DNA from: a virus
Length of the DNA: 26,560 nucleotides
IMG/VR virus record: IMGVR_UViG_3300042197_000359
Location: 1-26,560 of that record
Direction: 5' to 3' (one strand)
Positions 5,796-12,070 of this stretch are shown piece by piece. A program made the position numbers and the translations under genes. A model generated the notes under the pieces. The model saw only the letters and a program-made list of their open reading frames with translations. It had not been told where the DNA came from and ran no database searches. Each line of letters opens with the position of its first letter. Positions within the stretch are counted from its first letter, which is position 1.

Positions 5796-5904
5796 TGACT
5801 GGTTTCACATGCTAATGTCTATTTGGTTTTATGGCATGGGGCTAGTGTTTACAGGAATACTTTTGATTATTTTATGGAGCACTATTAGAAATTTTAAGGA
5901 GTGA
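5785..5904 (+). CDS. 39-residue single-pass membrane protein
   Basis: ATG 5785, inside the end of the previous gene with GGAGG just upstream, to TGA 5902-5904. The peptide is mostly one hydrophobic helix (MSIWFYGMGLVFTGILLIIL, residues 10-29) followed by a basic/charged tail (WSTIRNFKE). It could be a small membrane effector or holin-type peptide. Its stop region holds the AAGGAG SD of the next gene. Confidence 0.55.
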   Translation: MVFNDWFHMLMSIWFYGMGLVFTGILLIILWSTIRNFKE

Positions 5905-5906
5905 TT

Positions 5907-6080
5907 ATGAGAGAGTCTTTTGAATTCCCCGAAACCTTAAGCGAAGTAGTCTTAGTTGTACAAACATTATCTCCGACAAAATGGTTACTTGTAGACAGAG
6001 AAACTGGACAAATATATCAGGGTAATGCTGCAGGTCATTGGGATAAACTTGAAACTAAACAAAGAATTGACAAGAAATAG
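5907..6080 (+). CDS. 57-residue conserved hypothetical
   Basis: ATG 5907 with AAGGAG (5896-5901) five bases upstream, ending at TAG 6080. The core WLLVDRETGQIYQGNAAGHW looks like a small beta-sheet unit, similar to short actinophage proteins with a VDR-TGQ-Y-GN pattern (recollection). Function unknown. Its last codons carry the -35 of the promoter at 6067. Confidence 0.6.
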   Translation: MRESFEFPETLSEVVLVVQTLSPTKWLLVDRETGQIYQGNAAGHWDKLETKQRIDKK

Positions 6081-6095
6081 TTTTTAGGATATAAT
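6067..6095 (+). promoter_or_regulatory. perfect consensus promoter
   Basis: TTGACA (6067-6072), 17 bases, TATAAT (6090-6095). The ATG at 6101 follows five bases later, so the 6101 mRNA should be leaderless. Confidence 0.65.
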
Positions 6096-6100
6096 AAATT

Positions 6101-6244
6101 ATGGCTGAAATATCTTTTGAGGTATTTAAGGGTGGGCATGATTTAATATTGTGTACTACTTGTTTTTGTGTTATACCGCCTCATAAGCAGTCAGATCATG
6201 TCAGGTGGCATGATAAGTTAATATTAGAAAGGCGAGATGGATAA
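6101..6244 (+). CDS. 47-residue zinc-finger-like protein, leaderless
   Basis: The peptide has LCTTCFCVIPPHKQSDHVRWHDKL: a CxxC pair followed by two His spaced like a small C2H2 finger. This arrangement is common in short actinophage proteins with a HxxWHD ending (recollection). A perfect promoter ends five bases before the ATG. It overlaps the next gene by eight bases. Likely a small nucleic-acid or protein-binding factor; function unproven. Confidence 0.6.
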   Translation: MAEISFEVFKGGHDLILCTTCFCVIPPHKQSDHVRWHDKLILERRDG

Positions 6245-6347
6245 AGGCAAGATTGCTATTTGTCACATCTGTTCAAAAGAAATTGAAGTAAGATGGGGCA
6301 TATTTGCACACGATACCCTAAATAGACATATGAAGGAGCATAAATGA
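6237..6347 (+). CDS. 36-residue C2H2-type zinc finger
   Basis: ATG 6237 to TGA 6345-6347. CHIC at residues 9-12 and LNRHMKEH at 28-35 form a C2H2 finger with a longer-than-usual middle. It overlaps the previous gene by eight bases; AGGCGAG before the ATG may act as SD. The stop overlaps the next ATG (AAATGA). Possibly a minimal DNA-binding regulator. Confidence 0.55.
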   Translation: MDKGKIAICHICSKEIEVRWGIFAHDTLNRHMKEHK

Positions 6348-6478
6348 GTTTAGATGAAATGATGTTAAGAGAAGAGATTGCCAAGGCTATTGAGGCTATA
6401 CCACTTGGTGAAGACAATAATCAACTAAATGCTGTTGGTATGCGTATCCTTGCTGCTGAAATAGCAAGAGGTAGGTAA
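6344..6478 (+). CDS. 44-residue conserved small phage protein
   Basis: ATG 6344 overlapping the previous stop; AAGGAG (6333-6338) is the SD; TAA 6476-6478. The pattern LREEIAKAIEAI...NQLNAVGMRILAAEIARG is similar to a family of short actinophage proteins (recollection). It is helical with no catalytic site. It couples to the next gene through TAATG. Confidence 0.6.
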   Translation: MSLDEMMLREEIAKAIEAIPLGEDNNQLNAVGMRILAAEIARGR

Positions 6479-6645
6479 TGAAAAAACAAAAATATTATAC
6501 AAAAAATAAAGATAACAAATGGGAAGAAGTTCCTGAAGATATAGTTAATGATATTATTAAACAATATGTAGAAAGAAAATACATTGGAACATTAATACTT
6601 GCTACCTTCATTATTGGGTTCTTGCTTGGAGTTATTGCTTCTTGA
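6478..6645 (+). CDS. 55-residue C-tail-anchored membrane protein
   Basis: ATG 6478 to TGA 6643-6645. The N-terminal 36 residues are polar and basic or acidic (KKQKYYTKNKDNKWEEVPED), then a single hydrophobic helix (IGTLILATFIIGFLLGVIAS, residues 36-55) ends the protein. The topology is like a small holin or tail-anchored effector. Its stop codon is embedded in the TTGACA of the ssb promoter. Confidence 0.55.
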   Translation: MKKQKYYTKNKDNKWEEVPEDIVNDIIKQYVERKYIGTLILATFIIGFLLGVIAS

Positions 6646-6671
6646 CAAGTACCGCCCGTATGTGGTAAACT
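6642..6671 (+). promoter_or_regulatory. ssb promoter
   Basis: TTGACA (6642-6647), 18 bases containing TACCGCCCG, TAAACT (6666-6671). A small hairpin GCATT/AATGC (6678-6692) sits at the start of the 40-nt leader and could protect the mRNA. Confidence 0.5.
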
Positions 6672-6719
6672 GATATTGCATTCTGGAAATGCGTAACTAA
6701 TAGAGAAAAGAGAGAGCAA

Positions 6720-7094
6720 ATGAATCCAGATATTACATTGGTAGGTCGTCTTGGCACAGAGCCAGAAAAAATTGGTGATAAGGGAGTTAGACTTCGCATT
6801 GTTACTAGTGATCGTGTAAAAAATCAAGCAGGTGAATGGGAAGACAAAGACACTTCATGGTGGACAGTAAAACTATGGAATAAGTCTGCAGAACAAGCAT
6901 TTAATACTGTTAAAAAGGGTCAAGAAGTAATGGTAAGAGGAACAATCTATCAAGAAAATTGGACTGATAAAGAAGGAACTGCAAGAACTTCATATGAAGT
7001 GCGTGGGGATTCTATTGGAGTAACATCCTATAGTTTATTAAAGAATAGCACTGCAGCAATGGCTACAGTATCCACTGACAATCCGTGGAAATAA
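6720..7094 (+). CDS. ssb: single-stranded DNA-binding protein
   Basis: 124 residues with an OB fold: ITLVGRLGTEPE at the N-terminus, then DTSWWTVKLWNKSAEQA, KKGQEVMVRGTI and SYEVRGDSIGV, which is the standard SSB order. It coats single-stranded DNA during phage replication. The C-terminus ends in TDNPWK instead of the DDDIPF-like acidic tip used to recruit host partners, so recruitment may differ. AGAGAG is a modest SD. It has its own promoter, unlike most neighbours, in keeping with a highly expressed replication protein. Confidence 0.9.
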   Translation: MNPDITLVGRLGTEPEKIGDKGVRLRIVTSDRVKNQAGEWEDKDTSWWTVKLWNKSAEQAFNTVKKGQEVMVRGTIYQENWTDKEGTARTSYEVRGDSIGVTSYSLLKNSTAAMATVSTDNPWK

Positions 7095-7097
7095 AAC

Positions 7098-7355
7098 ATG
7101 CGTCACGAAGATGACTTCATCGAAGAGTGGAAGACGAGGCGTATTGATAACTCTCGTCCTCCACTTCGGTGGATAGCAAATTTAGCAGGGCACTTTGCAT
7201 CAAATGCTATGGTGCGTATGTTTAATAGAGAAGAAGATGGGATAGATTCTTCTTTTGGACAAAAGGTAGATGGTTTTATTTGGGATAACCTTTGGCATAT
7301 TTATGAAAAATATGGCACAACATATGAAATGCAGTTTGATGAAGAAGACTTATAA
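7098..7355 (+). CDS. hypothetical protein, 85 residues
   Basis: It follows ssb by three bases and probably shares its transcript. The sequence is charged with a Trp-rich pattern (IEEWKTRRIDN, PPLRWIANLAGHFA, FIWDNLWHIYEKYG). No family is recognised and no clear SD is visible, so translation may depend on coupling to ssb. A replication or SSB-associated role is possible by context only. Confidence 0.6.
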   Translation: MRHEDDFIEEWKTRRIDNSRPPLRWIANLAGHFASNAMVRMFNREEDGIDSSFGQKVDGFIWDNLWHIYEKYGTTYEMQFDEEDL

Positions 7356-7371
7356 ATAGATAGGATATACC

Positions 7372-7851
7372 ATGAAAGCACAAATTATAAATAATTTTGT
7401 AGAACTACAAGACTGCAAAGAGATGATAGAACGTCTTGAATATTTGATATTGACTGGAAATGTTGTAAAAAGAGATGATGGAAGAATTGGTATTATGAAT
7501 AAAGAAGATCCAGTTTTTAAAAAATTTGTAGAAAAATATATGAATAAAACCATTGAAACACTAAATGATGGTTTTAATAAGTTTAATGGTTATATTGCAA
7601 CAAAATATGAAACTGGTGTTGGTATGAATGATCATAAAGATTCAGATCCAGGGGAAGAAATGGGAGCCCTTATGTATTTAAATGATGACTATGATGGTGG
7701 AGAATTAACATATACAACAGATGATGGAGAAAAACACTATATTAAGGCAAAGCAGGGAGACATGGTTTATTGCCCGTCCTGGTATCTTCATGGTGTAAAT
7801 AAGGTTACTTCTGGCACTAGATACTTTTTTACAGTTAGTCTTTGCAAATGA
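7372..7851 (+). CDS. 2-oxoglutarate/Fe(II)-dependent oxygenase
   Basis: 159 residues of the prolyl-4-hydroxylase-like type. The metal triad is visible: H88-x-D90 (MNDHKDSD), distal H140 (WYLHGV), and R150 as the 2-oxoglutarate ligand (SGTRYFF). The strand GALMYLNDDYDGGELTY between them is typical of the family. It would hydroxylate a protein side chain, nucleic-acid base or small molecule with O2 and 2-oxoglutarate. Such enzymes are frequent in aquatic phages (general knowledge). AGGA precedes the ATG. Substrate unknown; adjacency to ssb gives no clear clue. Confidence 0.8.
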   Translation: MKAQIINNFVELQDCKEMIERLEYLILTGNVVKRDDGRIGIMNKEDPVFKKFVEKYMNKTIETLNDGFNKFNGYIATKYETGVGMNDHKDSDPGEEMGALMYLNDDYDGGELTYTTDDGEKHYIKAKQGDMVYCPSWYLHGVNKVTSGTRYFFTVSLCK

Positions 7852-7985
7852 TAAAAAAAATTATCAACAAAATATTTTGCAAACATTATAATTTTATTAG
7901 TTCTTCGTGCCCATTTACAGGTTATACGTATACTGACTGTGAGTCATGTGGTAAAAGAATTAAAGTAGAAAAAACAAACAGTTAA
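7848..7985 (+). CDS. 45-residue CxxC small protein
   Basis: ATG 7848 overlaps the oxygenase stop by four bases (ATGA), and TAA is at 7983-7985. Basic N-terminus (MIKKIINKIFCKHYN), then CPFTGYTYTDCESCGKR with a zinc-knuckle CxxCGK end. Translationally coupled to the oxygenase. Small zinc-ribbon proteins of this form are common in phages; function unknown. Confidence 0.55.
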   Translation: MIKKIINKIFCKHYNFISSSCPFTGYTYTDCESCGKRIKVEKTNS

Positions 7986-8001
7986 TCCGAAACAAGATTA
8001 G

Positions 8002-8075
8002 GGAACAGTAGCCAAGTTGGTTAAGGCTCCGAACTCATAATTCGGTGATCGTAGGTTCGAGTCCTACCTGTTCCA
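8002..8075 (+). tRNA. tRNA-Met/Ile2 (CAU)
   Basis: Full cloverleaf: acceptor GGAACAG/CTGTTCC (8002-8008/8068-8074), discriminator A 8075, anticodon stem CCGAA/TTCGG with loop CTCATAA, T-arm GTAGG-TTCGAGT-CCTAC. The anticodon CAU may be elongator Met or lysidine-modified Ile. CCA is not encoded; the base after the discriminator is C, then the ATG of the next gene. Confidence 0.93.
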
Positions 8076-8076
8076 C

Positions 8077-9000
8077 ATGGCAAAACTATCTTTAAAAGAA
8101 TTGCAAAAACGTAATAATTTTTACATATTTGCAAAACGCATTTCAATTGGTCAAGGGTTTTATGTTATAAACAGTGATAAGTTAGTTATACTTCACCCAA
8201 ACATTTTAGAAAATATTGCAGACATTAAGGATCTAAACAAATATAAAATTAATAACTCCATAGTGCTTCCTACCGCTGATGGTGAGGTAGTTAGGCTAAA
8301 CGGTTTATACAAAGACTCTGAGTTTGCAAGCAGAAACCAGCACTCAACGGCTAAACAGGATGAGCAGGTGTTTAATCTTGCACTTATGATGGACACAATA
8401 AAAGAAAAAACACAAAAAGATTACCTGCCAATAAAAATTATTAATAACATATACAATGTAAAAACAGTTAAAGTTTTAGGCGATAAATCTAAAGCAGATT
8501 TTTGTTTTACAGATATTGATGGAATTGATGTTGGTTTTGTTTCTCACAAAGATGGAATAAGCCCACAAGCATTTCAGCAATGGTCTGGAACTTCAAAAAG
8601 ATTTCAAGAAAAAATAGCAACACATCCAGAAACTATTTCTTTTGTTTCTGATCTTAAAGAATTATTTAAAGGTGGATGCCCACGTGCATCTACCGTTGCA
8701 AGAAAAATAAATGATCCAGAACTAAAGAAAATAGCAGTATTTGGCAATAATTTTGGAAACGCACTTGATAAGGACAACGTAGAGGCGGTTATGCAGGGAG
8801 AGTTGGCTTTAAAGGCTGGTTGGGAGGCTTTTGAACTGTTTGGGTCTCATTACACCATACCCAATGGAGAACTGCCCCTATACGGCTACGATCCAGTTTT
8901 TATGGCAGTACATAAAAAAGACAGAGCAGACCATTGGATACAAAATTGTAGAGTTACAATTAATCCTATTGGGAGCAGAAAGATTAAACAGTTTATTTAA
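8077..9000 (+). CDS. hypothetical protein, possible PD-(D/E)XK-like nuclease
   Basis: 307 residues. The central part (KVLGDKSKADFCFTD..GIDVGFVSHKDG..PQAFQQWSGTS) resembles phage proteins I recall without known function. The spacing AD-x9-13-(V)GFVSHK is reminiscent of a PD-(D/E)XK nuclease core with Ser in place of the acidic residue; this is a weak inference. The C-terminus is basic. The ATG lies one base after the tRNA discriminator, with no SD. Removal of the tRNA would leave an almost leaderless mRNA. No membrane segment. Confidence 0.65.
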   Translation: MAKLSLKELQKRNNFYIFAKRISIGQGFYVINSDKLVILHPNILENIADIKDLNKYKINNSIVLPTADGEVVRLNGLYKDSEFASRNQHSTAKQDEQVFNLALMMDTIKEKTQKDYLPIKIINNIYNVKTVKVLGDKSKADFCFTDIDGIDVGFVSHKDGISPQAFQQWSGTSKRFQEKIATHPETISFVSDLKELFKGGCPRASTVARKINDPELKKIAVFGNNFGNALDKDNVEAVMQGELALKAGWEAFELFGSHYTIPNGELPLYGYDPVFMAVHKKDRADHWIQNCRVTINPIGSRKIKQFI

Positions 9001-9009
9001 AATATTTTT

Positions 9010-9033
9010 ATTGTATTGTTTTAATGATACAAT
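9010..9033. promoter_or_regulatory. inverted repeat before the APS kinase gene
   Basis: Perfect arms ATTGTAT (9010-9016) and ATACAAT (9027-9033) separated by ten bases, placed about 20 bp before the 9053 ATG. The second arm contains a -10-like TACAAT. It could be an operator or a weak terminator of the preceding gene. Confidence 0.35.
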
Positions 9034-9052
9034 TATTGTTTAGGGAGAATAA

Positions 9053-9814
9053 ATGATTATACAAATTATAGGTTTGCCTGGATCTGGCAAAACTGAATTA
9101 GCAAAAGCATTAAAAGAACGAATAAATGCTATTCATCTTAATGCTGATGAAGTTAGAGCAACAGTAAACTCTGACCTTGGCTTTAGCCATGAAGATAGAA
9201 TTGAACAAGCAAGACGCATGGGTGAAATGGCAAGACTAATTGCAAAACAGGGTGTTGCTCCAGTAATTGTTGACTTTGTATGTCCAACAGAATTAACTCG
9301 TGCAGCATTTGGTAAGCCAGAAATTTTAATCTACATGGAAACAATTGAAGAAGGTAGATTTGAAGATACAAATAAAATGTTTGAGGTTCCTAGCAATTTT
9401 GATATGTCTTTTCTTGATCATACAAAGAATGCAAATGAAAAAGCAACAGAGATTATTGAGCACTTTGGACTTCACGATTGGTCTGCACCTACAACTCTTA
9501 TGCTGGGTAGATATCAGCCGTGGCATGAAGGACACCACGCCCTTTACAAAGAAGCGGGAAAGAGAACAGATCAAGTCCTACTTGGAGTCCGTAATACCTA
9601 TAATACAAGCGAGAAAGATCCACTTACCTTTGATCAGGTAAAGGAGTATATTGCAAAAGATGAATTTATGAATGGTGCAATGGTATTAAGACTACCCAAC
9701 ATTACTAACATTGTTTATGGTCGTGATGTAGGATATAAAATTGAGCAGGTAGATTTGGGGGCAGACATTCATGCTATTTCGGCTACTGAAAAACGCAAGC
9801 AAATGGGTCTTTAA
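9053..9814 (+). CDS. APS kinase-like / HxGH nucleotidyltransferase fusion
   Basis: 253 residues in two domains. Residues 1-130: an adenylylsulfate-kinase-like P-loop enzyme with GLPGSGKT (7-14), LNADEVR (29-35) and DLGFSHEDR (41-49), followed by RRMGEMARL, the usual APS kinase order; it would phosphorylate APS to PAPS. Residues 145-253: a small nucleotidyltransferase with HEGH (158-161, HxGH) and a C-terminal ISATEKR (ISSTxxR-type), closest in size to NMN/pantetheine adenylyltransferases, far too short for an ATP sulfurylase. AGGGAG is the SD. It pairs functionally with the 3267 sulfotransferase. LDGD of classic enzymes is LNAD here, so another kinase substrate is possible. Confidence 0.8.
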   Translation: MIIQIIGLPGSGKTELAKALKERINAIHLNADEVRATVNSDLGFSHEDRIEQARRMGEMARLIAKQGVAPVIVDFVCPTELTRAAFGKPEILIYMETIEEGRFEDTNKMFEVPSNFDMSFLDHTKNANEKATEIIEHFGLHDWSAPTTLMLGRYQPWHEGHHALYKEAGKRTDQVLLGVRNTYNTSEKDPLTFDQVKEYIAKDEFMNGAMVLRLPNITNIVYGRDVGYKIEQVDLGADIHAISATEKRKQMGL

Positions 9815-9818
9815 GCAA

Positions 9819-9893
9819 ATGGAAGATGCTGGTCGCAAAATAAATGAGGCAGAAGAGCGATTATATTTTAAGGATAAAAATGAACGTAAGTAA
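9819..9893 (+). CDS. 24-residue possible coupling peptide
   Basis: ATG 9819 to TAA 9891-9893, a charged helix (MEDAGRKINEAEERLYFKDK...). It starts five bases after the APS kinase stop and overlaps the next ATG (9880). It has no clear SD. It may only carry ribosomes to the DUF2061 gene. Weakly supported. Confidence 0.2.
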   Translation: MEDAGRKINEAEERLYFKDKNERK

Positions 9894-10083
9894 ACAAAGA
9901 TCAGCACTAAAGGCTGTTACATGGCGTGTAATTGGAACAGCAGACACTTTTGTTATTGCCCTACTCATAACCAAAGAACCAATTAAGGCAGGAGCAATAG
10001 CAAGTTTTGAGGTATTTACAAAAACAATTCTTTATTATTTCCATGAGCGTGGCTGGAATAAAATACAGTGGGGTAGAAAGTAA
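9880..10083 (+). CDS. DUF2061 membrane protein
   Basis: 67 residues from the ATG at 9880, chosen because AAGGA lies six bases upstream; an earlier in-frame start would add 12 residues. The pattern KAVTWRVIGTADTFVIALLITK..KAGAIASFEVFTKTILYYFHERGWNKIQWG is the complete DUF2061 signature. It has two hydrophobic helices, so it should sit in the cytoplasmic membrane. The biochemical role of DUF2061 is unknown. Its place directly after the APS-kinase-like gene makes a link to sulfur-compound or PAPS metabolism worth considering. Stop and next start overlap (TAATG). Confidence 0.85.
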   Translation: MNVSKQRSALKAVTWRVIGTADTFVIALLITKEPIKAGAIASFEVFTKTILYYFHERGWNKIQWGRK

Positions 10084-10235
10084 TGTCACTTGAAGATAAC
10101 ATTAGATCTATTTTATTTGAAATAGGCAAAGAAATAAAAATACATAAACTTATTGATGGTAATTTAATTATTGATTTAGATTACGAAAAATATGTTGGTC
10201 AAATACTTGAAGCAGTCAAAGAAGATTCTAAATAA
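10083..10235 (+). CDS. 50-residue hypothetical protein
   Basis: ATG 10083 overlapping the DUF2061 stop; TAA 10233-10235. MSLEDNIRSILFEIGKEIKI then NLIIDLDYEKYVGQILEAVKED: alternating helix and strand, acidic. No family recognised. It is the last gene of the rightward block and overlaps the convergent glycosyltransferase-like gene by 37 bases. Confidence 0.55.
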   Translation: MSLEDNIRSILFEIGKEIKIHKLIDGNLIIDLDYEKYVGQILEAVKEDSK

Positions 10236-10876
10236 CTGGGTTCTGGGAATTTGTTTTTAAGCAAATCAAGTATTTTATTAAATGAACTGTCCTCACTAGA
10301 CAAAAAATACCCATTTATATAAATGTTATCTGTATGTTTATATATCTTGATATCTGTTATTTTTTCTCCACCTACCCCGTAAATATTGCCATACATAGAT
10401 CTTGGTGCACAAGAAAAATCAAAAACATCAGATAGTTTTTTTCTGTTAAACCTCATTGGAGTATGAACATCATAGTTTAATGGATTAGAAATGCCTATTT
10501 TTTTTAGTTGTCTATTGGCATCAGAAAGCACCCTTGCATATTTTGACAAGCCCTGACGCTCAATGTGACCCTGGATCTTTTCATCAAGCAAGCCATCGTA
10601 GTAATAAGTAAAACTATCTGGCTTATTAATAATGTAAAAATCATCATTCATTAGTATAAAGTCTTCCAAATCCGAATTGCATATTTCTCTATAGCATTCG
10701 TTTATATTGTTAAACTTGTTGCCATAGTCTTTTACTTCTGTGTATTTGCCAGAATACCATCTTGGTTTACCGCCAAAAATATGTATAGAGGCATTTGGAT
10801 AAAAATGCAGAACAGACCTTATTGAGTATCTAAGTTCTTCATTTTCGCCATTACGACATATATATACAAAATCCAT
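10199..10876 (-). CDS. glycosyltransferase-like protein (Stealth/GT-A type)
   Basis: 225 residues from the ATG at 10876, which follows the upstream gene's stop at once; a longer frame would overlap that gene. The N-terminus DFVYICRNGENEELRYSIRSVLHFYPN is a GT-A-like strand-helix start, and FILMNDDFYII (residues 73-83) has the NDD metal-binding motif seen in Stealth-type sugar-phosphate transferases and some GTs. The later block HTPMRFNRKKL may bind the donor. Assignment to a sugar transferase is by motif only. Co-directional with the methyltransferase upstream. Confidence 0.55.
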   Translation of the reverse strand: MDFVYICRNGENEELRYSIRSVLHFYPNASIHIFGGKPRWYSGKYTEVKDYGNKFNNINECYREICNSDLEDFILMNDDFYIINKPDSFTYYYDGLLDEKIQGHIERQGLSKYARVLSDANRQLKKIGISNPLNYDVHTPMRFNRKKLSDVFDFSCAPRSMYGNIYGVGGEKITDIKIYKHTDNIYINGYFLSSEDSSFNKILDLLKNKFPEPSYLESSLTASSI

Positions 10877-10878
10877 AA

Positions 10879-11457
10879 TTATTTTTTCTTGATATAGATA
10901 TCTGCATACATTCTTTCCTGTAATGCAAAACCTATTACTTCCCAATCTTGGTTTTTATCTAAAAATTCACATACCGTTTCAATTACGCCATAAACTATAT
11001 AATCTGCATCATCGTATATATAGTCATTAAAGCCTATAATGCCTCCATCAGCCAGCAGGGGCAATGAAAGTTCAAGGTCTCTAGACGCATGCTCATAGTC
11101 ATGGTTGGCATCAATATATATGTAATCATATTTTTTATTTAGGGTTGGCAACACTTCATGGCTGTACCCCACACAAAGAGAAATCTCTGGATTGTTTTTA
11201 AATCTATTCTTAACAAAATCGTAATGCTGATCTTTATTAAACCTATTAAGATCTCTCCAGTCATTAGCCTTAAACAAATCAACAAGATCTATGCTTAATG
11301 GATTAGTTTGTAATAATTGTTCTGCATAGTCTCCAGCAAGAGTCCCTATTTCTAAAATGTTACCATTTTGAGGCAAATGTTTTATAAATTCAAATTTGCT
11401 AGAATATAACCTGGCATTGTCAAGTTGTTTTTGAGAAATCAATGTTTTTAGTTGCAC
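10879..11457 (-). CDS. class I SAM-dependent methyltransferase, leaderless GTG start
   Basis: 192 residues of the Methyltransf_24 type. Motif I is ILEIGTLAGDYAEQLL (near residues 34-49), acidic strand IDLVDLF, then YDYIYIDANHDYEHASRDLELSLPLLADGGIIGFNDY covering motifs IV-VI. Such enzymes modify sugars or glycopeptides in glycan clusters. The start is GTG 11457, five bases after TATAAT (11468-11463) with an extended TG. The divergent partner at 11495 is also a methyltransferase, so the pair is probably co-regulated. Confidence 0.8.
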   Translation of the reverse strand: MQLKTLISQKQLDNARLYSSKFEFIKHLPQNGNILEIGTLAGDYAEQLLQTNPLSIDLVDLFKANDWRDLNRFNKDQHYDFVKNRFKNNPEISLCVGYSHEVLPTLNKKYDYIYIDANHDYEHASRDLELSLPLLADGGIIGFNDYIYDDADYIVYGVIETVCEFLDKNQDWEVIGFALQERMYADIYIKKK

Positions 11458-11494
11458 AATTTATTATATCAGAACTTAGGGTATAATATATTGT
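11458..11494. promoter_or_regulatory. divergent overlapping -10 boxes
   Basis: A 37-bp gap between two divergent methyltransferase genes holds TATAAT on the minus strand (11468-11463) and TATAAT on the plus strand (11482-11487). The starts lie five and seven bases beyond. Both genes appear leaderless and the two promoters must share a face of the DNA. Confidence 0.55.
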
Positions 11495-12070
11495 ATGGGG
11501 TATCCAAATTGGTTTAAATTAAGTGCAATAAAGTATTTTAATTTATTTCTTCCAGATAAATTTGCAAATAAGCCAAACATAGATTTTTTGCAAATAGGAG
11601 TTTATACAGGTGATGCAACAGAATGGCTAATGGATAATATTATCACAGATCCCAGTTCATGGCTTACGGATGTTGATACATGGTGTGGATCAGAAGAGGG
11701 GGCTCACAAAGATTTTGATTGGGCTGAACTAGAAAGATTTTATGATTCTAGAATATCAAAATACAGCAATGTATGTAAAATAAAAGGATATTCTTCTGAT
11801 TTTTTACAAAATGCAAAACCTGAACATTACGATTTTATTTATATAGATGGAGATCATCGTGCCGAAGAAGTGTATAAAGATGCCGTGTTTGGATGGAAGT
11901 GTTTAAAAAAATATGGATTAATGGCTTTTGATGACTATAGGTGGCATCATGATTCAAAAAATCCTACACTTGAACCAAAACTTGGAATCGATAAATTTTT
12001 AAATGAATATGCAAATCAACTAACCATATTAGCAAGAGATCAACAGGTGTGGATAACAAAAAATGAATAA
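11495..12070 (+). CDS. class I SAM-dependent methyltransferase
   Basis: 191 residues. IDFLQIGVYTGDATEWLM is motif I, LTDVDTWCGS the acidic loop, and YDFIYIDGDHRAEEVYKDAVFGWKCLKKYGLMAFDDYRW the motif IV-VI block, all typical of Methyltransf_24-like enzymes. It ends with an eight-base overlap into the GT25 gene, so the two are translated together and probably act on the same glycan. TATAAT is seven bases before the ATG (leaderless). A rightward gene pair inside a leftward region. Confidence 0.8.
   Translation: MGYPNWFKLSAIKYFNLFLPDKFANKPNIDFLQIGVYTGDATEWLMDNIITDPSSWLTDVDTWCGSEEGAHKDFDWAELERFYDSRISKYSNVCKIKGYSSDFLQNAKPEHYDFIYIDGDHRAEEVYKDAVFGWKCLKKYGLMAFDDYRWHHDSKNPTLEPKLGIDKFLNEYANQLTILARDQQVWITKNE

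Noticed and set aside
9160-9814. C-terminal HxGH domain as a complete ATP sulfurylase
   Set aside because: It is about 108 residues, much shorter than any ATP sulfurylase I know; size and ISATEKR fit an NMNAT-like enzyme better.
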